Notes under the pieces: model-generated
What the model was told of the DNA's origin: nothing
The model's database searches: none
The model's input: the letters and a program-made list of their open reading frames with translations, nothing else
Part shown: positions 1-11,800 of the stretch, piece by piece
Layout: every line of letters starts with the position of its first letter
How positions within the stretch are numbered: the first letter of the stretch is position 1
Position numbers and translations under genes: made by a program
From: Ixodes scapularis
Taxonomy: Eukaryota; Arthropoda; Arachnida; Ixodida; Ixodidae
Assembly (NCBI RefSeq): GCF_016920785.2
Contig: NW_024609835.1
Span: 27,539,297-27,603,296 of the forward strand
DNA length: 64,000 nt
Direction of reading: 5' to 3'

Positions 1-350
1 GAAAAAAAAAAAACTACCCTAAAATCCCGTAAGGACGCCCACCCAAAATGAAGAGATGAATTGGGAAACATGGGGTGGGCTATCTTTGGGGATGTGACAC
101 CAACAATTAATAAAAAGGCAATAAGACAGTAGGCTATCCGCTACAAATCACATAAAACGGAAATTATGATATGATAAACACGTGGGAATTTGCTACGACA
201 TCCTGTGTCATGGTAAAAGGGGTTGCGGACGCAGCAGATTTGCTTTACAGTGTTTGCACGATTTTAACGCGCAGGCAGATTTAGCTTTCAGATATTCGAA
301 AAGTAAATTGTGGCCGATTCTACCGAGCAGGTAAAATAATGAAGATGCAA

Positions 351-596
351 CAAATTAAGTCGAATTTGGGGGTTTTACATGCCAAACCAACGACTGGCAT
401 CTGGCACGCCCCAGCGGAAGACTGAGGATTAATTTGGACCACCTGGGGATCTTTTGACGTGCAACCGAAAGCTCGGTTACACGGCACCTCCTCCGCAATA
501 AGCCTCCGTCAGATTGCGGGCACCTCGGCCGGGATTCGAACCCGCCACATGGGGATCCATAGGCTAGTGCTCTCGCCTCGGAGCCACCGAGGCGGC
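351..596 (-). mobile_element. tRNA-derived SINE with 14-bp target duplication
   Basis: On the minus strand a tRNA-like head carries a pol III A-box-like TGGCTCCGAGG and a perfect B box GGTTCGAATCC (532-542). A non-tRNA body follows, ending near CGACTTAATTTG. The exact duplication TAATGAAGATGCAA lies at 337-350 and at 597-610, which defines both borders. It is nested inside the pogo-like element, so it is younger than that insertion. Confidence 0.88.
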
Positions 597-1124
597 TAAT
601 GAAGATGCAAAACATACCTCATTGGATTTTATGAGCAAATGCCAACACAAAAATAAATGCCGTGCACTAGTTGCCGTTGTCATAGTCCGACAATGTATCT
701 TTGCTGTCCACAGAGGTGATCCCTGCTTTCATATAACCTTTTTAAGCACTTTAAGTGCCGCGCTTCTTGCGCATGTACGAGTGCGTGACTGTCGGCTTTG
801 GAAGGGTCACCTTCCAAGCACCACTTTGCAAGCTCGTCAAGTCGCTGGGATTGCGATGCCAGGCAGTGCTGCTCCGTTGTTATATTTTCCCGCCAGTGAG
901 GCGGCCTTTTGTTTACCATATTTACTTGAATCTAACGTGCACCTTCTTTCCGGGAAAATAGGTCAAAAGATTGCATGCGTGCTAAAATCAAGTGCGACCC
1001 AAAACTGCGCTACCATATCGCCATCGACATTTCAAAATGGCTGCTCCATTATGCGCTGAGACGGAAAGGCTTAGAGCATAGCCAGCGTTTAGCGTAGTCG
1101 TGTGCTTCTTGCGTTCGTATCAAC

Positions 1125-1389
1125 ATGGAAGTTCCCACTGTAAAGACATGCCGCGTTCACTATGATGCTGGATTCAAAAGAAAAGTGATATAGTGCGCGG
1201 ATAGCGATGGAAATCGGGCCGCATCACGTGCGTTTAGTGTTCCAAAAACTTGCGTGCGGGACTGGCGCAAGCAGAAAGGAAGGATTTTGGCCAGCAAGTC
1301 AATGCGGAAGGGATTCAGTAGACCGAAGAAGCGCCAATTCCCCGAAATAGAAGACCCGCTTGCAGAATATGTCGTCCGACAGCGATGAC
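1125..1389 (+). pseudogene. pogo/Tigger-type transposase N-terminus, broken
   Basis: An ATG-initiated frame encodes a psq/CENP-B-type helix-turn-helix: HYDAGFKRKVI, then a stop, then DGNRAASRAFSV and VRDWRKQKG, continuing to a basic segment. This pattern (DAxFKxKVI...NRAAxRxFxV...VRxWRKxK) is the N-terminal DNA-binding domain of pogo-like transposases. A TAG at about codon 23 (1191-1193) and a TGA at 1387-1389 interrupt it. No DDE catalytic core is recognisable downstream. It sits between matching terminal inverted repeats, so it is the relic of the element's own transposase. Confidence 0.75.
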
Positions 1390-2291
1390 GAGTGATGCAT
1401 ATCGCCCTACGGGCGCTGCCCCGGACCGGCGTTGTGATGACGACCTTGCCGGCCAGAGACAGCGCCGTTCATTTCATCGCAAGATTGAAGCATTTAGAAT
1501 AAACCTTTGTTGTTCCAAATGAGAAAAAGTTTCATTTCTGTATCGAACCTACAAATCTGGTGCACGTAACAACCAAGGTCATCGCGTTTTTTTTTTTTTT
1601 TTTTTATGACTTCGAAAAATGGGTGCACGTTACAATCGAGGGCATATTAGATTCGAGTAAATACGGTAAATAAAGCCTCCTATAGATTTTCATTTTCCAT
1701 CTTAAAACAGCGGGCACAAGTCCATAGATGCGAGAATGCGCGTGATATGAATACTGAAATGGTGGATGTAAACAAACGGTCGCGATGGCGTTGGGGCTAG
1801 CCACCTTATACCGATTATAGCGTTTTTCTTTAGTTTCGGTTCTTGGTTCCGATTGTAACACACATGTTTTGGGCACCGATTTTGGCGAGAAAAGTGTGCG
1901 TTAGAATCGTGCAAACATGGTACACGGTGCAAAGGTCACGCGGTAACCTGCCGCAAACTTGCATGTTATGGGAACCGATGCCGCCAATCGCGGATGCAGC
2001 AGATTTGAATTTCACGGTGCAACAGACATTCAGGACAATTCATATGTCACGGGAACTGATATTGCGTTCGCAGATTGTGAACAAAAATGTGTAAACCTGT
2101 TAGAAACTCCCTTGTCAGAAGTCCCGGTACCAAAGATTGCGCAATTGATGGGATTCCCGTCAAACATCGCGTGATGTTCGAAGAGAATAGGGGGTAGGCG
2201 ATATTTCAGAATTTTGATGTTTTAGATATTTAGCCAAAAAGACGGGATGGGCAATCTCATGGGGGAGGGGCGCCCTTACGGGATTTTACGG

Positions 2292-2880
2292 TAATTTATT
2301 TACGGTGATCTATAAAAAGGGTTATGATTAAACTGTTCAGAAAGAAAAGCAAAAAGACCATCTGAAGTAGATCTTACAAATTACATCAACATTAAAAAAA
2401 TTTTGCCAAATGTGTCCAAATCTAGAGGCAGATATCGCCTCAGCAATCTCTGGAGGCCAAGACTGTGGTGCCTGGAACGCAACTCCGAATGGTGCATTTT
2501 CCGTGTCCTAAAAAGTGGTCCCTCGATTTCCGAAAGACGACGTCGTGGAGGTGTCACGTCGTCGCCAGCCGCGACCCTGCGGTGTCGCAGCAGCGGTGGC
2601 GGATCTGGCAAATGCCAGTTCTGCTGCAGGTGGGTCTCCGGTTTGACGGTCGACGGAAGCTTGGGCAGCCGGGAGTATGGAAGCCGCGACGACGGCAACG
2701 CTCGCATTCTCGAGTGCTTGTTTCCAGAACTTCTACGCCCAACCGCCGGAAGTGCGACATCCGGCAGGGTGACATTCCGTTTTCGTGTTGCCATTTGTCG
2801 CCACTTTGGGACTGCTTTCGACGCACGAGTCGGAGACGTGCTCCGGCCACCGTAACGAGACGGGCCGCAGAAAGACCCAC
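2292..2880. other. Sequence left of the last visible glycerol kinase exon
   Basis: The minus-strand frame of the exon stays open to 2381, about 160 codons past the donor, giving a basic, Arg/Ser-rich stretch without a recognised domain. Two plus-strand frames are also open, so this mostly reflects GC-rich, stop-poor sequence. No missing glycerol kinase exon is found. Confidence 0.4.
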
Positions 2881-5800
2881 CGACGCAGATGCCGAGCAGG
2901 TCTGCCTGCAGTCGCATGAGCAGCTCGTTGACCGCCATTCCCCCGTCGACCAACAGCTGCTTCAAGGCCACCCCCGTGTCACTGTCCATGGCGTCCAGGA
3001 TCTCGCGCACCTGGAACACAGCGAGCGAGATCCGTCGGCTCTCGAGCTGGTTTTAATTTCGGCAACGCGCGGCAACTGCCAACCGAACCGGCGAGACGAA
3101 GAGAGGTATCTCCAACTTTTCTATCTTGAGAAGAAACCCGCATCTGCCTTGACTGACTGCCAAGGAAGTTGGAACCCCTCGTGGTCTCGGCACAATGCTC
3201 TAAAGTGGTGCAGAAACCTACTGACCTTGTAGACGATAACGACAATACAAGGGAGTATTGGGTGGTAGGAAGTATTTGGGAGCGTGAGGAACCCCTGGGT
3301 CCCCGAAACTCGGTTTGAGAACCCGTGCAATGAAGCTCTCGGTTTTTCTGCCTATGCATGTTCTCAATCCAAACATTAGGTGAAGCGCATTGTTTTACTT
3401 AAGACAAATCTGGTACATTACCTTGCACCTCCACCACCTGCGAGGGTAATAAAATGGCGATTAAATGGGGCAGATGATTTGGTGCAGTCTGTTCAGAAGA
3501 CGAGTCAGCAATCCATGACCCAGGTAATACGCTCTTTGCTTTTCCGCATCCGCTCCGTCGTCCCCTCCCTAACCATTCTGATTATGCCCCAAAAGAGTCT
3601 CATCGCTGCAGTTTAAAACAAATTATGTTAAGGGAAAGAGCTCAAAGATGCAAGAACAGAGGGGCAGAAGAGATGTCGCACTGTGCCTCGGCGCCTTTCT
3701 TACCACTCCTTTAAAGTCGAATCATGGTAAGTTTGCCTCTGATGCCGGTACAGGCATTTGAAGTAGATATACAGTAAAATTATCCATGTAGTAGAGTATG
3801 GCATGTGACAACAGGCATTCAAACTGTGGCCGAAACTCAAACCGAAAACTGCTTAGAAACGCAAATGTTTCAATAACCGTAACTATACCAATATTTTAAT
3901 TTGGCATGAACTGCAACAGCAACTGTAACCATTAAAATGAACCAGTGACCTATGTATTAAATCGGTTCGGTGAAAGTTTCATAGAAAACAAACTGAAACC
4001 TCTAGGGAGTATCTTTAATTGCCAATGGCATTTGTAGGTGCCGGCTAGTAATGCTTTTCATTCTATATCTTAGTAAAACGTGGATTATAGCTCCAGGATT
4101 AGTCGGCCATTCCGCTTCAGTGGACATTCAACTGACACAATAAGTCTTATTTTATCAATTGTGCTTCATGCCCGTTTAGTCTTTTTCCAATTATGAACTT
4201 GTAAATTATACTCCCGAGATGTTAGGCTAACTCTGTCCTCCCATCTGTCAACGTTCTTGATGCAAAGCATGAAGGATCAATATTAATCTAGGCCACCTCG
4301 AAGAAAACAATGTTTTGCTGAATGCCCTATCTGAATTTTGTCCTGGACAAAGCTGCGAAACAGCACAGGCTGTCGTGGTACACGCAGAAAGTGCAACCCT
4401 CGACAACTGCGGACCCTGCAAATATTTCGGTAACATGCAAGATCTTTTTCATTCTTAAAAATGAACACTCCGTAGGAAAAGACAAAAGATTTTGATTAAA
4501 TGCAGAAAGGTTACGTGTTTGAACTACATATATCTAATTGAACTAAGATAATTCAAAAGCAGCACTTCATTCGAATGATATCTGTGCAATTATAATTTAT
4601 GAAACAATGCTCGTCCTCTTTCACATCACCAACACGAATGGAATATCGGTAAATATTAAAAAAAAGAAACAAAACCTGTTCAACTACCTGCAGAATAAAA
4701 AAAATTCTGTACAGTGAATATTACATGAAATTAACAAGCCTCATCTGTCACTTAAAAAAGGTGTGAAACACCACTGGTTCAACACCCTGTCTAAGGCTAA
4801 AGGCTGCTTCACACACTTGCAACAGCTTATGACTGTGTGCCTTGAAACCTCTTGCAACGAGAGAACACACTGGCACCATCTGTTGAGAAGCTGTCAAACA
4901 TTTAGCATTTCCAACCTTTCCAGCTATCAAAGAAGAATGGATAGTTGGGCAGGCGCGTTGGTGGGAATTCATCTTAAGAAACAGCGCGAAAAACAGACGA
5001 CCACAAAGAAGAAGCACACGTAAAGAGTGCAGTGCTCGTCACTTGTGCTTCTTCGTCCTTGTCTGTTTTGCACACTGTTTCCTACGCTCTTATCAGTTTC
5101 GGTTTGGACTCGGGATGGGTCAGCCGCGTGCCCTTTCTGGGAAAGAAGACTGGCTGTGGAATGAGCGGCGACGTACACAGCACCGCGAATGGGTCCGTAA
5201 CCGCTGCAAAGCCGCTGTCGCCTCAACTTCCACTGCACCGAGCGCTTCAGATTCCCTTGCCAAAGAAGAGCACATTGCTCGCCTGGAAAGGCGCCACCGA
5301 GAACAGAGCCAGCGATGTAAAGGGCGCCGGCGGGCCAACGCCATGGACAACGATCGTGCCTTGGAGACCAAGCGCAAGCGCGAGGCCCAGCGAGGACTGC
5401 ACTCCACGCTGGCTGAACAGTTCCCGGACACGACGGCGATGTTCCGGAGGGAGTTCGTGGATTACCCGTTTGGCGTGACGTGCGCCGTGTGCGACCAACT
5501 CTGGGTCACCGGAGACGTATCCACGATTGGCGGAGTGTCAAACGAGAAGCGGGAAACGGGCGCATGCGCGTTGCGGCAGTGTATAAAGTACAGCTCCGCT
5601 GGTTTTCCTTCTTCACGAAAGTGGAAACGCTGATCGTTATTTTGTACATCACTCTCTCTTTTGGCTCGAAAAGCTTTTGACAATGTTATCAACAATAGTT
5701 TCTCATTAATAGTACATACATTTCATCAAGCAAGTACTGCCAAACCTTCGCTCAAGGGAAATTACAGTAATTTCCAGGGCCACCTCATAGATGGGGCCAG

Positions 5801-8800
5801 CATGTTCTTTCGTCGTAAGAGGTTGCAAGAACTTGGTTGTAGGCAAATGCAAGTGTGTGAACGGGCCTTAATACAATAAACAACAAAATAAGTAGATAAT
5901 GCCACACACCTGGAAACAGACAGCTTCGAGGGTGGCTCTGGCAATGTGTGCTTTCGTTGTAAACTGGGTCAGTCCGCAGATAATGCCGCGAGCGTCTGGC
6001 TGCCAGTATGGAGCGTACAGTCCCGCGAAGGCAGGCACGAAGCACACCCCGTGGGAGCTGTTCACCGTCAGCGCCAGCTTCTCTGAACACAAGGCCAAAG
6101 AGCAAGGTCATGGCAACAGCTGACAGAAATATTAGGAAGTTTTAGAATAGTGTATTCAAAGAATAGTGTCGTTGCCACTGTGCATGCGCTAAACGCTAAC
6201 CACATTTTGCAGTTTGCGTGGGCTATTTTTTGGAAATTGTGTGTGTACACGGAGCGTTTGTGCTTTTAAGAAGCATTTGCGATACGCAAAAAGTTGGTTA
6301 AAGCCAAGACGAGCACAGTTAGAAACTAGCGGCTCCCGAGACGACAGCTGCAGCCGCTTTGGCGGTTGTTGCGAGTGCGACGTCAGCGGCATCCTCCCGA
6401 CTGCAATTTTCACTACAGGACGACACCAACGTGAGGCGCACATCACAAGTGGTTTCGGAGACCCAGCAATGAGCGCAACAATTGCCTGCAACTTGTTGCT
6501 TGTGACAACCTAACATTTCTCGGTGAAGGTACGGCGGGTACGGTGTGCGAAGGTCAGTAACAAGACCTCTCTTGCCAAAGTGACACAAGCGGACACTGAA
6601 AATTGTCCCAGATGTCCTGACAGCTTGTTTAGCATCTCTTGTGCATAAACTAGCAACAGTGTTGTACGGAACGGCGTTCCTGAAGCGCGTTACTTTTCGG
6701 AGGAACGTAGGAATGCCGCCGTTACATTTTGCATCAGTGGAACTGGAACGCGTTACCTTTTTACTAAAACAAAAGAAGGAACGGCGTTCCTTTTTTTTTT
6801 TCGTCCAGTGGGGCAATTTGTAATTTATTTCTAAAAGGGAAATTCTAAAATGTATAAAAACAATATCATTACGAAGAGAAGGGTCTCGTTAACTTTTTTG
6901 TTACTTATCTTAAGGCACACTTGTGCAACCGCGCAAGACCGTGAGAGACAAGACCTGTTTTTAAGCAACTTATGACGGCGAAGGACCTGCTCCGCAGCAG
7001 CGCGTCTGGTCCTACGCCGTCGTAAGAGGCTTAAAAACAGGTATTGTCTTGCTGAGTCGTACTCAGTTGCATGTATGTGAATGGCAATTTAAGGCCTGTT
7101 CACACACTTGCAACCGAGTGGGACTGACCGAGCCAAGACCGGTTTTTAAGCTTGTTGCGACGACTTAGGACCGGATGCGCTGCTGTAGAGCTGGTCATAA
7201 GACGTCGCAAGAGGTTTAAAAACCGCTCTTTTCTCACTCGGTTGTACCTGGCTGCAAGTGTCTGAATGGCGCTTTAGAGCCTATTTTGTGAGGTTTTCTC
7301 TTGGTAACAGTTAACTGCAGGAAAGCTAATGGACATCGATACATTCTTTTCAGTGGCCGAGAGTGCAGTACAAAAAACCAAAACTTTTAGTCGAAAGAAA
7401 AGACACAGAAAGAGGGACGTCTCAAACTCAGTTACTTTCTTTGATTCCACGAATCCTCATACACCAGAAATCTTTTTGCCGACTACAGCCATCACGGAAC
7501 TTTCAGAAAGAGACCTACAATGACAACAGAAACACAGGTGACCAGACATGAAATGCAACCTTGTATCCCGAACATTGGTCACTTTAAGTATACACAAAAA
7601 TTAACCTTTATTCATTCTCCCCTTGTCCCCCACCTTAAAACAGAACAACGAATTCTAACGTTCACGAAGGACTGGCAGCTTTAAAGACTGGCCTTCCAAA
7701 AACCCTACTCTTTTCTAAACTTGCTCGTCTTGCGGACAGAAACATAGAGTAGCAAGTGTTGTTAAGTTCGAACACGAAACTTTGTTAGATTGAAACAAGT
7801 AAGATTTTTGTAAAACACGTGTGCAACAGTACATTTGGCTCGTCTAAATTGCCCGCCACAAAGATGAATACGGCCCAAAGCTAAGATTTTTAAACGTGAA
7901 TGTATCAAGAACTGAAACCTTGCTTCCGCTTGTCTTCTTCTCCGGTCCTTCCATCACGGCATTCAAACTAGTATGCTGCCATTTGATGGGATAAATTAAA
8001 AAACATAAAAAAACTCTGTTTGATCCAATTGAATATGGTAATCGTCAAAATACAAATGTAACGTATATGTAACGGTACGTTCCCTTTATCAAACTGTAAC
8101 GGGAACAAGTTCCTTTTTCACAAATGGAACTTGTAAAGGGAACGCGTTCCAAAAATCAGAAGGAACGAGGAACGAGCTTTTGTTCCTTTTTTTGAGGAAT
8201 GTGTACAACACTGACTAGCAATGGCAGTTATAAAAACAAACAAGCATGACACTTGTTCATAAAAAATTCCTGCAAGATGCAACAACAAATACGTAAACAA
8301 GAACAAGCTGATATTGAAGGTCTGCAAAAAAATGACATGTTTCAAAGCAAAATTTTACAGCCAAAGAAAAGGTGCCTGTGGCAAACATACCAACTTCCGA
8401 GCTGCTGTTGATGATGGATAGATTGTCCCTGAGCCAGCGAACAGCAGCTCCCGCAATGGCAACAGAGCCCTGCGCCCCGAGGCCTCATTTCAAACGTCTT
8501 GCCAAATACACACGTGACAACACCCAGAGCTTTAGGCCCCCTTTTCCTTCAGACTGTAGGCTCCTTCTGGTCTCTCCTTCATCACCCTTTCGAGATGAGT
8601 AAAGACCGACTCACTCTTTCTTGCACAACTGTCTGGACAAGTTTTATGATTACAGATTCTTGAAGATACAATAAGTGTGCAGGCCAGCTGGTGAAGAATT
8701 AACATACGTTACTAATAGGGGTGTGCGAATATTCGAAATTCCAAATACAAATCGAATATTTTCCTTATTGGAAACATATTAGATTCGAAAATTGCATATT

Positions 8801-11800
8801 CGGGAAAAACAATAAATATTCGCACAAACTGTGAATATTCGAGCAAGTAACAAATAATCTGCCTGCCACGCATTCCCTTACGAATATGTTTAATCACTAA
8901 GAAAGGCGTATGATGCGTGCGTTATTGGTCTGCTCCGTTTCTATCTGTCCGATGGCAGCAAGACAGGATCAGTTTCAGTTTCTTTTTCACCAAGCCTTTT
9001 GTTGTGTGGCACTTTTATAGCAATATGTGATGTAATGGCGCATTCTATAAATTGATACAATAAAATAAACCTCGATAGCGAAATATAATTATAAAATAAA
9101 TCTCTAGTGTTATCTAACATGAATGTTTAAAAATTAAAAAAAGAAAAAGCTAGGTGCGAGCAGAACATTGCATTGCCATTGACAACAACTCCTGCCACTC
9201 CCACAAGTCAAAACTAGGGATGTCGTGAACCTGCCCAGGTTCGAGTTCGACCAAGTTCAACTTTTTTGAACTTTCAACGTGATGTTCGACAAAGGTTCGA
9301 CTGAAGTTCGACTTTTGTGTGCATGCACGAAAATTTAAAAAAATCTAGTTGACTCCACCTGGCAAAGGAAAAGTGCAATATTTGTTGAGTTTATTGGCAT
9401 CACTGGTTCACATTAACAGGGGTGGAACTCATGAAATGTGCTTGGGAGCAGCCACGGGAGCAGCGGAAACAGCCGTTTTAGAGCAGGTTGGGAGCAGCTA
9501 AAACTACATTCTGGAGCAGGCTAGGAGCAGCTCAGATCAGTTTGCATTGCACTTCAGCTTGTGTCTTAGACAAGCACGGGAACAATTTCAATTTTGCTTA
9601 GGAGCAGAGATGAACATCAGTGGTTAGGGACCCAGGCAGATGGAATAACAGTGTAATAGATGCGAAAACTTGAAACTTTGTGAGCCTTAATGAGAATCAA
9701 AAAGCTAGTACCTGATGTTTCTGAAGATAGCGTCCTTGATATTTTCTGAGTGGCTTTCAGATGCTCAAGATGCAAACCAGCACTGCTTATCGCACAACCC
9801 ACACGTGATTGACATAGTAATTACATGTGCGAACCACGTGACGAGCGTAAACAAATGACATGCAGTGGGACGGAGGAGCAGGGCAACAAATTTCGAGTTT
9901 ATCCTATTGTGCAACTCGGTATCGAAGCAGCAGGATACGATTAACGAAGTTATCGTATTTGAAGCGATAAGCAGGAGCAAGGTTAAAGTACGCCGAGCAG
10001 ATAAGTAGAGCTGCTGGCCGGCAAGGTTTCGGATCGGACCGGGTTTCAGTCCTATCAAATCACGATTTATCTTGCGAGAATGCGGTTCCAACTCCTAAGG
10101 ATGAAGTACTAAAAGGAATCTTTTGCTCATTTGTTTTCGACTGGATGACGTCCGGATTCCGGGCCGCAGAGCCTCATGCAATCTGATGCTTAACGACTCG
10201 ACCTCACCTCGGCCGACTTGCCCAACCGCTTATGGTTGAAGAATAACAATCCAGTCGCAGGTGGTGTAGCGCTTAGAATCCGAGTTTTTTTCGCGCGCTT
10301 CCGACTCGGGATACACAGGGAGAATAAACAGAACAAAGGATTGCAAGGCCGACCAGGCTAAACGCCCTCATTGTTGCCAATCGAGTCGATAGAAACCGAA
10401 ACTAAGACGAAATAAAGAGTTTTTTGGCGCACGTTTTGTGATTTGGCGCATAATGGCGCGAGGTATTGGCTGTGGCGCAGTTTCTGCAACATGGCGCAGG
10501 ATGGCGCAGACACATGCGTCTGGCGCAAAATGGCGCAAATGGCGCAGCCGTTCCACCCCTGCATTAATAACTAATGAAAGCGTTAAAAGTGCATATTTTC
10601 GCTTTTATATGGTGCAAACATTGGTAACCATTTTATAAAATAAAAAATAAACTACTTTTTAAATTATCGGTTTCCCAAAATTCAAAATATTCCCGTGGCA
10701 GCCAGGCAACACTGTCCATAAGTCGAAATTGAGCTGAAATTGAGGATACATGGTGGGTAGCAAAACTATACAAGTATCTATACATGAAAAGTCTAAACAC
10801 TAAGTGGACAAACCGAACCCGCAAGCTGAGATTTAAATACATTCAACGAGATGGAGCCGATCAGAGCCTATCAGCAGAAAAGGGAGTTAAGGAAACAGAG
10901 AGGAAATTGTGGGAAGAGAGAATGCAAGGGAAATCAGCTTTAACTATATATAGGGCACAAAAACAAGAAATAAAGAAGGAACAGCTGTATGATAATTCAG
11001 TGGGGAGCTCTTTGTTGTTTGAAGCTAGAACGGGGGTGCTACAAACGACAACGTATAGGGCTAAATTCCAGGAAATAGACACCCTGTGCGACGTATGCAA
11101 CCGCTAAAGGGAAACTGTAGAACATGTAATTATAAGGTGCACGGGGCTTCGTCCCACCCTCTTGGGGGGATGACTACAGATTTGGAGGGGGCACTGTGTT
11201 TTCCGGACATGGATGGACGAATGGATAAGGAAAGAATTGCGGTAACTAAGAGGAGATTGGAAGATTGGTGGAAGAGATCTAGGGAAGGATAAAAAAAAAA
11301 TATATAGATAAAAATAAGCAATAAATTCAATTTAAAAGAGAGGGGGGTCTGTTATAACAAAATTCATAAAAATTAAAAAAAAAAGAAAAAAAAAAGGGAT
11401 GACGAAATGTTAGGCTAGGTGGCGCGAGCTGCCGCTCGTTACAAAGGGTATAGCCATTACCATCCATTTATACATTCTTCGAACTTTAGTGAAATTTTGT
11501 AGGTTTCCCGAGTGAAAGGGTCTTTCTACTGGCGGAAATGTTGTCACGGCACGTAGGGAGCGCTTACTTTCTGAACACGTTGAGCACTTAATTTTCCTAC
11601 ACTATAATTTGTAATGAGTCCATTACTAGAAGTATCTTAAGCCTGCTGCAGCCCAGTAAAATGCAGTTGCACTGATATATTTTAAAAAGGCCATAAAACC
11701 TGCTGCTACTTCTTGTTTTGCAATATTTTATTACTAGACACATATTCGATTCAATATTCGAAGCCTGTTTTTTGTCTTATTTGTATTTGATTCGTATTCG

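Larger units (their letters stand above)
17..2291 (+). mobile_element. pogo-like DNA transposon with TA target duplication, decayed
   Basis: The left end reads CCCTAAAATCCCGTAAGG and the right end is its inverted match ending in GGGATTTTACGG. Both ends are flanked by TA (15-16 and 2292-2293), as expected for Tc1/mariner/pogo elements. The interior carries a broken transposase at 1125-1389, a nested SINE at 351-596, and on both sides copies of an 88-bp-type repeat rich in GATACCGCAGATCGCGG (about 200-330 and 1840-2170). It is related to the shorter element at 13601-14531. Confidence 0.72.

Noticed and set aside
532..596. tRNA gene on the minus strand
   Set aside because: The B box is perfect but the cloverleaf stems do not close. 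A long non-tRNA body and a 14-bp target duplication show a SINE.
1..2880. Remaining C-terminal exons of glycerol kinase
   Set aside because: No minus-strand reading of the conserved PSMxETTALGAAMAAG block was found; the region is a transposon plus unassigned sequence. The exons must lie beyond the left edge.
2465..3232. 255-codon plus-strand frame over glycerol kinase exon 14
   Set aside because: It is antisense to a certain exon and its flank, in GC-rich sequence where several frames are open.
5120..5498. Minus-strand frames of 103 and 83 codons
   Set aside because: They are antisense to the Helitron-like fragment and have no own motif.
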